Shown: in pieces, positions 11,103-20,960 of the stretch
How the letters are laid out: every line of letters begins with the position of its first letter
Position numbering within the stretch: the stretch's first letter is position 1
Source: Mesostigma viride
Taxonomy: Eukaryota > Streptophyta > Mesostigmatophyceae > Mesostigmatales > Mesostigmataceae
Reading direction: 5' to 3'
Length of the DNA stretch: 42,500 nucleotides
NCBI GenBank assembly: GCA_009746045.1
Contig: RPFO01000436.1
Coordinates: 956,127-998,626 of the forward strand
Program-made: the position numbers and the translations under genes
Notes under the pieces: generated by a model
What the model was told of the DNA's origin: nothing
Seen by the model: the letters and a program-made list of their open reading frames with translations, nothing else
The model's database searches: none

Positions 11103-11816
11103 CTCGTCATTGCTGTCTGCGCTGCCCCCCCATCGCTCCTCTGACCAAGGAATGCCGCTGCCAGCTGTCACCGACACATTTGTGGCATCGCGCCCAGTCA
11201 CAAACGGTGTCGCACTTGTTGGTATTGCGCCCCAAGCTGGGCTGCTGGTGGGCAGAGCAGAGCCAAAGAGCCCACCTGGGAACCCTGCTCGCGCACCTCC
11301 TTGCGGTTGCATCATCCCAGCCTGGGAGGAGGCGGAGGTGCTAAAGATGGAAGCCGCTGGGTTAACACCAAGCGGCGTGCCTTGGAGGGGGGTAGCACCA
11401 AGCGGCATGCCTTGGAGGGGGGTAGTGCCAAGCGGCGTGCCTTGGAGGGTGGTAGCGGTAAATGGCGTGAAATCAAAAGGGGTAGTGCGAAGCGGCGTGC
11501 CTTGGAGGAATGTAGCGCCAAGCGGCGAGCCTTGGAGGGGGGTAGTGCTGAATGGCGTGAAATGGAATGGGGTAGCACCAAGCGGCATGCCTTGGAGGGG
11601 GGTAGTGCCAAGCGGCATGCCTTGGAGGGGGGTAGTGCCGAGTGGCATGCCTTGGAGGGGGGTAGTGCCAAGCGGCGTGCCTTGGAGGGGGGTGGCGCCA
11701 AGCGGTGTGCCTTGGAAGGGTGGGCACATGCCCTGCAGGATCTGGTGTTGTGGCAGCCCTGTCAGTTTCTGGAACCCCTCAAGTGCACGCGAGATGGGCG
11801 CCCGCTCCTCGGCGAC
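11103..11816 (-). CDS. Decapeptide-repeat exon, copy B (intact, function unknown)
   Basis: The minus strand is open for 238 codons between acceptor ggcag|GTC (11816) and donor GAG|gtatgt (11103), phase 0 at both ends. The order is a non-repetitive start (VAEERAPISRALEGFQKLTG); 11-12 units of GTPLGATPLQ and variants such as GMPLGTTPLQ and FTPFSTTPLQ; and a Ser/Ala/Gly/Pro-rich tail with one GLFG and a possible end at SADSNDE. The composition recalls low-complexity FG-type or scaffold proteins, but one GLFG is not enough to name a nucleoporin. The exon could belong to an unseen gene or to the ankyrin gene, which has the same strand and phase. The open frame extends upstream to 12053, but the duplicated acceptor favours starting at 11816. 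Confidence 0.5.
11370..11727. repeat. 30-bp minisatellite, copy B (about 12 units)
   Basis: Same family as 7083-8090 but mostly with the 'ccttggagggg' variant. Two units (near 11460 and 11550) are replaced by 'aatggcgtgaaatc/gg' types. It has fewer units than copy A, and it keeps frame throughout on the minus strand. Confidence 0.9.
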
Positions 11817-12116
11817 CTGCCACGTGGCGCATCCATAACGGAAGTATGTATGGCGTTTGTCACCGGGCTTTTTCTTCGTGTGGGTGGATGGGTGGGGGCA
11901 TACACGTAGGGGGGACCTTTGACACTGATGCGGTGATGAAGCCAGGGATATCATCTTGACACGAGGGCGATGAATAAGGTGCTTTGTATCAGGGGTCGAT
12001 AGGGACCCTAATTGCGACCCAAGTGACCCAAATGACGCAGTCACGTGATTCAACTTTATTTTATTTGAAAGCCATCAAGCTAACATGAGCAGAACAAGGA
12101 TTTCAATTGCTAAACA

Positions 12117-12590
12117 GTGGGTGGGTGGGTGGGTGGGTGGGTGGGTGGGTGGGTGGGTGGGTGGGTGGGTGGGTGGGTGGGTGGGTGGGTGGGTGGGTGG
12201 GTGGGTGGGTGGGTGGGTGGGTGGGTGGGTGGGTGGGTGGGTGGGTGGGTGCCTGGGTGGGTGGGTGGGTGGGTGGGTGGGTGGGTGGGTGGGTGGGTGG
12301 GTGGGTGGGTGGGTGGGTGGGTGGGTGGGTGGGTGGGTGGGTGGGTGGGTGGGTGGGTGGGTGGGTGGGTGGGTGGGTGGGTGGGTGGGTGGGTGGGTGG
12401 GTGGGTGGGTGGGTGGGTGGGTGGGTGGGTGGGTGGGTGGGTGGGTGGTGGGTGGGTGGGTGGGTGGGTGGGTGGGTGGGTGGGTGGTGGGTGGGTGGTG
12501 GGTGGGTGGGTGGGTGGGTGGGTGGGTGGGTGGGTGGGTGGCTGGGTGGGTGGCTGGGTGGGTGGGTGGGTGGGTGGGGGTGGGGGGTGT
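12117..12590. repeat. GGGT tetranucleotide array (about 118 units)
   Basis: Nearly pure (GGGT)n for about 470 bp. Interruptions include 'gcctgggt' at 12251, 'ggtggtggg' near 12447 and 12487, and 'ggctggg' near 12540. The G-rich strand is the plus strand, and strong quadruplex potential is expected. It is not a telomere: no TTTAGGG-type unit is present. The matching place in copy A holds only a few units. Confidence 0.95.
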
Positions 12591-14652
12591 GGTGGTCGGG
12601 GGTCAGCGGTGGGTGGAGAGTGCCTGGCTGGCAGTCAAACTGGCACGTGGGTCATCCAGGGGGCTTGATGATATAGAGGAATGGCTGGACAGGCAAGGGC
12701 GACCTTGTTGGGGTGATAGGAGGTTTTAATCAAAGCCGACTTGCAGGATATTCTAACAGCACAGTTACCCACGCTTAAAGTGCGAGCTCTACCACAAATG
12801 TTTCCCTATGTCTCAGGCACTCAGAGGAAGGGGACAAGCATTAACTGCGAGTGCCAGTACCGCAAACCTAAAAAACGTTTAGTAGTATTATAGTAGTATA
12901 TGACACCTCAACAAATAATATAATATAAGATGAGATAATACTATAGATCAGATGCCATGAAAATTTACTACGGCCATGGCATTTGTAGAAAAACACCTGC
13001 ACTTGTTGCATCATATGCTTGGTGGTCACTCATTCGAAGCATGTCCCTCGTGCGCATTGAAGAGATTCCGGAGAACAGGATATGTTTCCGTTTTCGGATT
13101 CATTTCGGGCTCCGAGACTCGGGCGCGGCACTTTCAACCTATAGTGGTTCAGATCTCAACTTGAATCGCTAACGAAAGGCGGGTTGTTCTTGATGCGACT
13201 CGCGGCAACAACTTGATACATTTGCCGCTTCCATCGCAAAAGCAACGACCACAGTCACTTATCCCCGACCAATATACACAGCTAGCCTGCCGGCTGAGAG
13301 GTTAACCTTACAAGGTCACATGGATTGCTCTCGCGTACATATGACTTGCTCTTCTATAACTCTTGCCAGTGATTTTTTGTTTCCACCGAGCAGCCACTTA
13401 ATTATACTTGCCGCGGCACCACTTCACCAGTCTTGAGTTTTGGCAGCACGCCTCTCCCCAACTTGGGAATAACCCAATGTGAAATGTGATAGGCCTCACC
13501 ACAACAGTCTCATCCAAGTAAACAGGCCTTTCAACACGTTTCATCACCACACTGATTACTACGCCACGACATTGCCAGTCTCATCACCGCATGAGTGACG
13601 GCGTACCGCCACATAAACCATGACTCACCACCACTAGTGACTCACCACTGTGTAGAAAGGGACTCCCTTCTGGATCTGTTCGTACGCGCGCCATCTCATC
13701 TCCTCAAAGCTGACGTCGCCCGGCAAATGGATTGTCCTGCTGGGACCAAGGAAGATTCATGGAGATACGGTGAAGGTAGCACAAAATGATGCTGCGCGCC
13801 TTGCATCAAGTGGATACTTGGTTAGTAGCTGTGCAGCTGACTCTCTCCTGCACATGAATGATACTCACTCCAGTCAGAAAGCTGGAAGGAAAACGAGAAG
13901 AATGGACCCCAGGCATCGGTGAGCCAACATGCAGCACGTAAGGACTGCCCCCTGGCTGACTTGTACCCGAGAGCCGTCATATGGAGAGACTCCACGGCCT
14001 GTTTGATCCGGTTTGGTCCTTGACCCAACACCGGCCATGGTCTTTGACCCCATCAAGAGCAGTAGAAAAAGTATGTATCATTCCATTCAGGCATAAACTC
14101 CAGAGGAACGGAAAGAAGAATCAGAATGCTCGATCACAAAAGGTAATTTTTTCATACTATTATTTGGCTGTTATGCACAGCCATGAACCTGCATCAAGGT
14201 CATTGACGTGTGACCCAATCAGAGAATTCACAAACATATCCATAGCCTTTGTCGCTGCGTGGCCTACTTCAGCTGTGCTTTGGACTGGAAGCAGCTTCAG
14301 CCTCAACAGGCATGGGCACCGCTGGTGCATACAGCCAGGAACTGCGCCATTGCACGTACTTTATGACACAATGTTGGCCCAGAGAGCCCAGGGCAATCTT
14401 AAAAAAATGCTAATGCACGCGAAGGCTGGGATTTTGCTAGCAATTGCCACGCACACCATTCCCCTGGCTCCCCACTTCAATCCCGCCTACTTTCTAAAAT
14501 GACGAAGGATTTCAAAACAATAAACCCCCTTGCCATCTCACATGGGAGCCTCTACGCACCCTGTTGTGGCTACCCATGTCTACTGCACATGAGACAGTTT
14601 CTCATCCACACAACCGCAAGGGGACGTGTGGCAGTGGCTAAACATGAACGAG
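12591..14652. other. Copy B of the duplicated module plus unique DNA
   Basis: Up to about 13720 this matches 8390-9850 in block order. From 13720 to the retroelement the sequence is unique. Plus-strand frame 13981-14502 (173 codons) and minus frame 13822-14031 are open but resemble no family I know. A minus-strand 96-nt segment at 14189-14284 is discussed as a possible exon in the findings. Confidence 0.4.
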
Positions 14653-14657
14653 GCAGG
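14653..14657. repeat. Target site duplication, left (GCAGG)
   Basis: GCAGG abuts the first base of the 5' LTR and recurs at 23099-23103 directly after the 3' LTR, the signature of integrase-mediated insertion. Confidence 0.85.
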
Positions 14658-15139
14658 AGTTAGTCTCCATGCTTTGCTGTAGACTAAGTCTCAAGGGCAT
14701 TGTGAATACAACGTATGAATAAGCCTTGTAAACCTACGTTGGTATGTGAATATAAATACCACGTGGGCTATGCAGATAGGAATGCTAGTCGAGTCGCATA
14801 CGTTTCCCTAGATAGGTACTTTGGGTACTGAGGTACGTGACAGATGTCAGTAACCAGTATACGTAGTGTCCTGTCATTGGACGGTACTAGAGTATCCTAG
14901 ATAGGGACCGTACTGCATTGTGCATTGATCTGTGATCGCACGATGCAGTGACTAGACTGCTACCTGTCATCGTGCGGCCTCGGGCCAACGGTCTGCACCC
15001 AACGGTCACTGGCGGCGCAGCCAGTGAGAGGAACGTTGATAAAGGGTAAACCTATTTTCTAATGAACCAAGCAATTCATTGCTCTCAGCACACAGTGTCC
15101 TCAAGCATTATACATAGTCGGTGTCTTCATTTACTAACT
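14658..15139 (+). repeat. 5' LTR (482 bp)
   Basis: It starts AGTTAGTCTCC and ends TTTACTAACT, with 6-bp inverted ends AGTTAG/CTAACT where TG...CA would be usual. It matches the 3' LTR except G/A near 14696 ('tcaagggc' versus 'tcaaaggc'). It contains a TATA-like TATAAATA. The primer-binding site should begin at 15140, but 'tgaattttatccgc' is not a classic TGG-initial tRNA 3' complement, so a tRNA fragment primer is possible. Confidence 0.92.
14751..14758 (+). promoter_or_regulatory. TATA-like box in the 5' LTR
   Basis: TATAAATA lies 94 bp into the LTR and is repeated in the 3' LTR (22710-22717). It is the best candidate core promoter of the element; the transcription start would fall about 25-35 bp downstream, in the middle of the LTR. 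Confidence 0.5.
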
Positions 15140-15158
15140 TGAATTTTATCCGCTACCA

Positions 15159-16739
15159 ATGGCTATCTCTAACAAGAACGTCTCGAAGAAGCTGAACTTT
15201 AACGATGAAGATGACGGGCAGGATCGGCGGATGCCCAAGGATAACAATAAGAAGCCGGCTGGGGATGCAGCTATTTCTAAGAAAAAGAAGAAAACCAAAA
15301 AGAACAACAATGTCTGCCAGGAGGAGGGGACGGCGGCCGCAAGGCCGACCGACCTACCCCCCTCCCCTGAGAAGCCGGAGGACGAGACGGCTCCCCCCCG
15401 GGGGACCGGCTTACCCTCGACTCCGGCGGCTGCAACAGCCGAAACCACGGCTGGAGCAGCCATGGCTGCGGAGCTCTCGGCGGTCAACCCCACCGAGGCT
15501 CCCCAGTTCGGCCCTCAGTTGCCGACCATTCGGGAGCTCATGCCCCGCCAAACGGCTTCTGTGGCGCCGGACGGGGTGATCACATTTCGCCCCGCCACGT
15601 CTGATCTTCGTGTCCCCTTCGCCCAGGGGCACAATCACATCGAGCTTCAGCTTGGGCGGCCTTCTTCCCTTCTTCGAAAGAAGAAGGAGATGGAAAGCAT
15701 AAAGCTCGCGCGGGTGGTGCGTCGACCCGTTGAGCCCATCGGAGGACAACAAATGTCCGATGATGAGGTCTCAGATACTGCCAGTCTTCCCGACGGGGAG
15801 ACTGAGATAACCCTCACCCCAGCGCTCCTGGCGGTGGAGCGGGCCGCGCTGGTGGCCAACGAGGAACGCCGAGCGAGGCAGCGAGACCGGGAGGTCCGTC
15901 GCGAGACGGCCTTTCAGCTCGCCGCCAAGCGGCAGGAATACGAGGAGGAGGCCGCCCGTCGCCTGGCAACCCACCAGGCGATGGCGGCGGCGTACCGCGA
16001 GGCAACTCAGCGGCTACGCGACCTTCTCACCAATGCTGATTATCCGATGGAATACTCGGATGGTCAAGACCTGGCCGCGCTTGCGCGGTCAGCCCATTTC
16101 AAAGCCATGTCGTCCATAAACCAATCAAGGGTAACGGAGGCCATCCTGGCTAAGCATGGGGTGGTGGCTGAGGCTGCCCCCCCGCTGGAAGCCACCAAGG
16201 GACCCTCCCCTCCCCCACCCTTGCAGTACAAGGAGGGCCTGCTGGTCTTGGGCTAGAGGCAGGGGAAGAGCACGGACTATGATGTCCGGGATGCTCTCAT
16301 AATGGGCGACCCCCTCCCTGATATTCCTACGGATGAGGCAGCCTTTCAGGCTGCCCTTAAAGAACATGAAATTCGCAAGGAGATGAAAAGGCTCCTCAAG
16401 GAGGAGGCAGCGAGGAGAGCGGCGGCAGACACCCCTGCCTGCCCCTCTACCGCTGGGGCTGGCCCTAGCGGGGTCACCCGGACCCCCCCGGCCTCCCCCC
16501 GGGCCTCCACGGCCCCCCCTCCCCCTCCCCCACCACCCCAGGTTCGCCCTGTGGGTTGGGGCCCCCTCCCCACCCAGGGGGGGGTGCCAGGACCCCAGGA
16601 GGCCCTGGGGGGAGGTCTGGAGGTGCCCAGGGCACCCACCCAACCTGCTGAGGCCCCCCAAAGGCCAGGGGATATACAAGAACAGCTAGCCATTCTACAG
16701 GCTAAATTGTTAATTGGAGTCGAGCGGGGTCCAGGTTGA
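15159..16739 (+). pseudogene. gag: gag-like gene, sense copy (nonsense and truncated)
   Basis: The start MAISNKNVSKKLNF lies 19 bp after the LTR. A Lys-rich N-terminus is followed by a Pro/Ala-rich stretch, a charged Arg/Glu-rich helical section (residues about 220-300, coiled-coil-like), a second helical block and a Pro-rich tail. A TAG at 16254-16256 replaces the CAG of the inverted copy, cutting the product to 365 residues. The frame resumes after it and runs to about 16701, where sequence jumps into the inverted copy, losing the normal C-terminus. No CCHC knuckle is seen, so naming it gag rests on position and composition. Confidence 0.75.
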
Positions 16740-18381
16740 TGGTCCCACGCTCGTACCTGGACATCAGGGCGCGCAGGCCCTCCACAGTTTGCAGCTGGTT
16801 AGCTGTTAACTGCTGGTCCTGCAGCGAGGCCAGCTGAGCGTGTAGAATGGCTAGCTGTTCTTGTATATCCCCTGGCCTTTGGGGGGCCTCAGCAGGTTGG
16901 GTGGGTGCCCTGGGCACCTCCAGACCTCCCCCCAGGGCCTCCTGGGGTCCTGGCACCCCCCCCTGGGTGGGGAGGGGGCCCCAACCCACAGGGTGAACCT
17001 GGGGTGGTGGGGGAGGGGGAGGGGGGGCCGTGGAGGCCCGGGGGGAGGCCGGGGGGGTCCGGGTGACCCCGCTAGGGCCAGCCCCAGCGGTGGAGGGGCG
17101 GGCAGGGGTGTCTGCCGCCGCTCTCCTCGCTGCCTCCTCCTTGAGGAGCCTTTTCATCTCCTTGCGAATATCATGTTCTTTAAGGGCAGCCTGAAAGGCT
17201 GCCTCATCCGTAGGAATATCAGGGAGGGGGTCGCCCATTATGAGAGCATCCCGGACATCATAGTCCGTGCTCTTCCCCTGCCTCTGGCCCAAGACCAGCA
17301 GGCCCTCCTTGTACTGCAAGGGTGGGGGAGGGGAGGGTCCCTTGGTGGCTTCCAGCGGGGGGGCAGCCTCAGCCACCACCCCATGCTTAGCCAGGATGGC
17401 CTCCGTTACCCTTGATTGGTTTATGGACGACATGGCTTTGAAATGGGCTGACCGCGCAAGCGCGGCCAGGTCTTGACCATCCGAGTATTCCATCGGATAA
17501 TCAGCATTGGTGAGAAGGTCGCGTAGCCGCTGAGTTGCCTCGCGGTACGCCGCCGCCATCGCCTGGTGGGTTGCCAGGCGACGGGCGGCCTCCTCCTCGT
17601 ATTCCTGCCGCTTGGCGGCGAGCTGAAAGGCCGTCTCGCGACGGACCTCCCGGTCTCGCTGCCTCGCTCGGCGTTCCTCGTTGGCCACCAGCGCGGCCCG
17701 CTCCACCGCCAGGAGCGCTGGGGTGAGGGTTATCTCAGTCTCCCCGTCGGGAAGACTGGCAGTATCTGAGACCTCATCATCGGACATTTGTTGTCCTCCG
17801 ATGGGCTCAACGGGTCGACGCACCACCCGCGCGAGCTTTATGCTTTCCATCTCCTTCTTCTTTCGAAGAAGGGAAGAAGGCCGCCCAAGCTGAAGCTCGA
17901 TGTGATTGTGCCCCTGGGCGAAGGGGACACGAAGATCAGACGTGGCGGGGCGAAATGTGATCACCCCGTCCGGCGCCACAGAAGCCGTTTGGCGGGGCAT
18001 GAGCTCCCGAATGGTCGGCAACTGAGGGCCGAACTGGGGAGCCTCGGTGGGGTTGACCGCCGAGAGCTCCGCAGCCATGGCTGCTCCAGCCGTGGTTTCG
18101 GCTGTTGCAGCCGCCGGAGTCGAGGGTAAGCCGGTCCCCCGGGGGGGAGCCGTCTCGTCCTCCGGCTTCTCAGGGGAGGGGGGTAGGTCGGTCGGCCTTG
18201 CGGCCGCCGTCCCCTCCGCCTGGCAGACATTGTTGTTCTTTTTGGTTTTCTTCTTTTTCTTAGAAATAGCTGCATCCCCAGCCGGCTTCTTATTGTTATC
18301 CTTGGGCATCCGCCGATCCTGCCCGTCATCTTCATCGTTAAAGTTCAGCTTCTTCGAGACGTTCTTGTTAGAGATAGCCAT
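16702..18381 (-). CDS. gag: gag-like ORF, inverted intact copy (559 aa)
   Basis: The same protein is encoded on the opposite strand with CAG where the sense copy has TAG. It continues through a Pro-rich region (residues about 430-500) to a helical end, ...QLTANQLQTVEGLRAL, and stops after LQLTI. The start is the same MAISNKN and the upstream 19 bp plus 10 bases of LTR are also inverted. Differences from the sense copy are few (for example VCQAEG versus VCQEEG, HDIRKE versus HEIRKE, PARPS versus PACPS). It faces away from the 5' LTR promoter, so it is probably transcribed only as antisense within the element RNA. Confidence 0.8.
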   Translation of the reverse strand: MAISNKNVSKKLNFNDEDDGQDRRMPKDNNKKPAGDAAISKKKKKTKKNNNVCQAEGTAAARPTDLPPSPEKPEDETAPPRGTGLPSTPAAATAETTAGAAMAAELSAVNPTEAPQFGPQLPTIRELMPRQTASVAPDGVITFRPATSDLRVPFAQGHNHIELQLGRPSSLLRKKKEMESIKLARVVRRPVEPIGGQQMSDDEVSDTASLPDGETEITLTPALLAVERAALVANEERRARQRDREVRRETAFQLAAKRQEYEEEAARRLATHQAMAAAYREATQRLRDLLTNADYPMEYSDGQDLAALARSAHFKAMSSINQSRVTEAILAKHGVVAEAAPPLEATKGPSPPPPLQYKEGLLVLGQRQGKSTDYDVRDALIMGDPLPDIPTDEAAFQAALKEHDIRKEMKRLLKEEAARRAAADTPARPSTAGAGPSGVTRTPPASPRASTAPPPPPPPPQVHPVGWGPLPTQGGVPGPQEALGGGLEVPRAPTQPAEAPQRPGDIQEQLAILHAQLASLQDQQLTANQLQTVEGLRALMSRYERGTINLDPARLQLTI

Positions 18382-18409
18382 TGGTAGCGGATAAAATTCA
18401 AGTTAGTAA

Positions 18410-18775
18410 AGGTTGATGGTCCCACGCTCGTACCTGGACATCAGGGCGCGCAGGCCCTCCACAGTTTGCAGCTGGTTAGCTGTTAACTGCTGGTCCTTCA
18501 GAGAGGCCAGCTGAGCCTGTAGAATGGCTAGCTGTTCTTGTATATCCCCTGGCCTTTGGGGGGCCTCAGCAGGTTGGGTGGGTGCCCTGGGCACCTCTGG
18601 ACCTCCCCCCAGGGCCTCCTGGGGTCCTGGCACCCCCCCCTGGGTGGGGAGGGGGCCCCAACCCACAGGGCGAACCTGGGGGGGTGGGGGAGGGGGAGGG
18701 GGGGCCGTGGAGGCCCGGGGGGAGGCCGGGGGGGTCCGGGTGACCCTGCTAGGGCCAGCCCCAGCGGTGGAGGGG
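18410..18775 (-). pseudogene. gag: gag 3' fragment, second inverted copy
   Basis: It repeats 16731-17096 in the same inverted orientation (Pro-rich tail and QLTANQLQTVEGLRAL end, finishing TINLY). It is joined at 18410 to the inverted LTR edge and at 18766-18775 to pol sequence through the shared 10-bp word GGTGGAGGGG. Confidence 0.85.
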
Positions 18776-19107
18776 TACTCTGGTAACACCTTGTTGGGGG
18801 AACCTTTTGTATCCTATCCTGGGGTGCTTATCTCAGCTAATGAGCTCAGTGTCACAGGGGTGGGTGCAGTTCCTCTGGACCACTTTAAAATCCCTCTCTC
18901 CAGTATTGTCCCTGGTATGGATGCTGTCATCAAGGCAGTCAACACTCAGTATGCACCAGGGGAGATCCCTGATCTGGACAAGTTAGTGCACAGCCAGTTC
19001 CTCCATCCCTCAGCCTTTGGGCTGGGTAAGTGGGACATAGCCATGCACTCACCCCACCAAATCTCCCACGTCATACAAGAATGCAAAACACAAAAAGGGT
19101 TTACCAA
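18766..19107 (+). pseudogene. Duplicated 342-bp pol fragment
   Basis: Positions 18766-19107 equal 20367-20708 base for base as far as I can compare, offset 1601. It encodes the piece from the end of the protease (GNTLLGEPFV) to the linker before RT (KTQKGFTK). It sits between two inverted gag pieces. Confidence 0.9.
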
Positions 19108-19122
19108 AAAGGGTTTGATTGC

Positions 19123-19243
19123 CTTCTTATTGTTATCCTTGGGCATCCGCCGATCCTGCCCGTCATCGTTAAAGTTCAGCTTCTTCGAGACGTTCTTGTT
19201 AGAGATAGCCATTGGTAGCGGATAAAATTCAAGTTAGTAAATG
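19123..19243 (-). pseudogene. gag: gag 5' fragment, third inverted piece
   Basis: It covers the inverted first 29 or so gag codons, the 19-bp leader and about 12 bases of the LTR end. A 6-bp deletion removes two acidic residues (NFNDDGQD versus NFNDEDDGQD). Its outer breakpoint falls within 2-3 bases of that of the large inverted copy. Confidence 0.85.
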
Positions 19244-19262
19244 GATGAGATACCTTGGTCGG

Positions 19263-19342
19263 AGCTTGAGGGCACAAGCCTTGTGTACACTTATTTCATG
19301 TGTGCTCCAATCACTGGCCAAACCAGCCAGCTGTGTACACCT
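19263..19342 (+). repeat. 80-bp copy of the element's 3' untranslated region
   Basis: It begins agcttgagggcacaagcc and matches 22374-22453. A short AT dinucleotide run (about 19343-19357) follows and separates it from integrase-like sequence. Confidence 0.85.
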
Positions 19343-19359
19343 ATATATATATATATATC

Positions 19360-19945
19360 TTTATAACCATCAGATCTGTCAAAACCCTACTAGCCAAAAA
19401 TCCCTCCAAGGATGCTACTTCAGGGGTCTATTGTGACAGGGCACTCTGGTGTCATGAAATGTGCACAACCCTAAACATGAGACCTGTCTTGCATGCCAAG
19501 TGGGGTGAAGTAATCCCAGCAGGCCTGCAGGCAGGTGTATATCCCCCAGAGGTGATAGCACTGTACAACACTGCACGTGCACAAACCTCAGCAAAACTGG
19601 CAGAAAAAAGATAAAACTCATCCCAGGCCAGTATTCCAAAAAGGTGATCAAGTCCTCTATTACAAGGAAAACAGCTTTGGTAAGGTTGGAACTTGGCTAG
19701 GTCCCGTTACCATCCGTGGATTTACCAAAAACAGCAAGACCGTGGAGGTCAAGCACAATATCAATGGGAAGCGTCACAGGGTGAGCTGTCATAGAATTAA
19801 GAAGTATTATTCTCCCATGGAAGACGTGCCTGGGGAAGAGTCTTTAAGCATGGACTCACTACTTCTATCTGGCAACTCCAGCATGCCCAGCAGTAGCCTG
19901 AGCCACCAATTACTGCTGTTGACAGCACCACAGCACCCTCTGTGA
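19360..19945 (+). pseudogene. Integrase C-terminal region (broken)
   Basis: Two overlapping frames encode, in order, a stretch around NMRPVLHAKWGE, a helical ALYNTARAQTSAKL segment, then FQKGDQVLYYKEN, GTWLGPVTIRGF and HRVSCHRIKKYY. The last three are the beta-barrel pattern of retroviral/LTR integrase C-termini (GD-x-VL, W-x-GP, V-x-x-HRIK). A stop after AEKR (19614) breaks the frame. The catalytic DDE core is not present, so no active integrase can be made here. Confidence 0.6.
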
Positions 19946-20960
19946 ACCCTTCCACCCTCAGTGAAGCCAGGCCCACTTCACAACCTGGGGATTGCTTAAC
20001 CAGGCACGAGGTAGCTGGGTTGGAAGCATTGGCTCAGCCCCAAGGCACCAAATTGTCTGCCAACCCTCCCGCTCTGAGGTCAAGATTGGCAGTCGCCTTG
20101 CAAGCATTACACAGGTCACATAAGCAACAAGCTGCTGTGGCCGAAGGGTTGGCAAAAGTCTCAGCTGTGTGCACTAGTCAGGACCCCTGGACCCTGGCAA
20201 TAGACACTCAGGCACAGGTCAGTGTGATCAGTGCACAAGCCATCCCTGGTCTTGAGATTGCACCTTCATTTTGGGCACGGGTGCAGGATTTCTCAGGCCA
20301 AAGCTCACTGGATGTAGTGGGACAAGTGATGCTCCCTATACTTGGTATTCAGACACCCTTCCAGGTGGTGGAGGGGTACTCTGGTAACACCTTGTTGGGG
20401 GAACCTTTTGTATCCTATCCTGGGGTGCTTATCTCAGCTAATGAGCTCAGTGTCACAGGGGTGGGTGCAGTTCCTCTGGACCACTTTAAAATCCCTCTCT
20501 CCAGTATTGTCCCTGGTATGGATGCTGTCATCAAGGCAGTCAACACTCAGTATGCACCAGGGGAGATCCCTGATCTGGACAAGTTAGTGCACAGCCAGTT
20601 CCTCCATCCCTCAGCCTTTGGGCTGGGTAAGTGGGACATAGCCATGCACTCACCCCACCAAATCTCCCACGTCATACAAGAATGCAAAACACAAAAAGGG
20701 TTTACCAAGTGGCTGATGGCCATTGTCCACCAAGCCAGGCAGGAATGGGTCCTGCCCAACCCCAAAAACCCTCAATACAAACCTCCTGTCACCCCTTCAT
20801 GGGACGTGCCAGAGGGAGCCAAAAAGCTCAGATTAAAATTTGTTCTCAAACAAAAACCACAAAAAGTGGGCTCCCCAATCTTCCATGCCAGACCATGTGT
20901 CACAGAATTAAAGGGGACCTCCACACTGCCAAAAGGGGAAACTACACACCTGGGCTGCAA
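19942..20960 (+). pseudogene. Retropepsin-like protease and linker
   Basis: The frame contains WTLAIDTQAQVSVISAQAI, then GQSSLDVVGQVMLPI, FQVVEGYSG and NTLLGEPFV. This follows the retropepsin pattern (D-T/S-G-A ... hydrophobic-G ... I/L-L-G), but the active-site Gly is Gln (DTQA). A linker of about 140 residues follows and leads into KLRLKFVLKQKP, which looks like the start of a copia RT region. A one-base frame change separates it from the integrase part upstream. Protease lying after integrase is not the usual copia order. Confidence 0.6.

Noticed and set aside
12085-12729. 214-codon GWVG-repeat frame
   Set aside because: Translation of (GGGT)n in each of three frames; microsatellite only.
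13981-14502. 173-codon plus-strand frame
   Set aside because: No family resemblance, and the opposite strand over the same DNA shows a competing exon-like segment; not enough to call.
18524-19225. 233-codon plus-strand frame across inverted gag and pol pieces
   Set aside because: It is a chimera of antisense gag and a pol duplicate created by the rearrangement; no independent gene.
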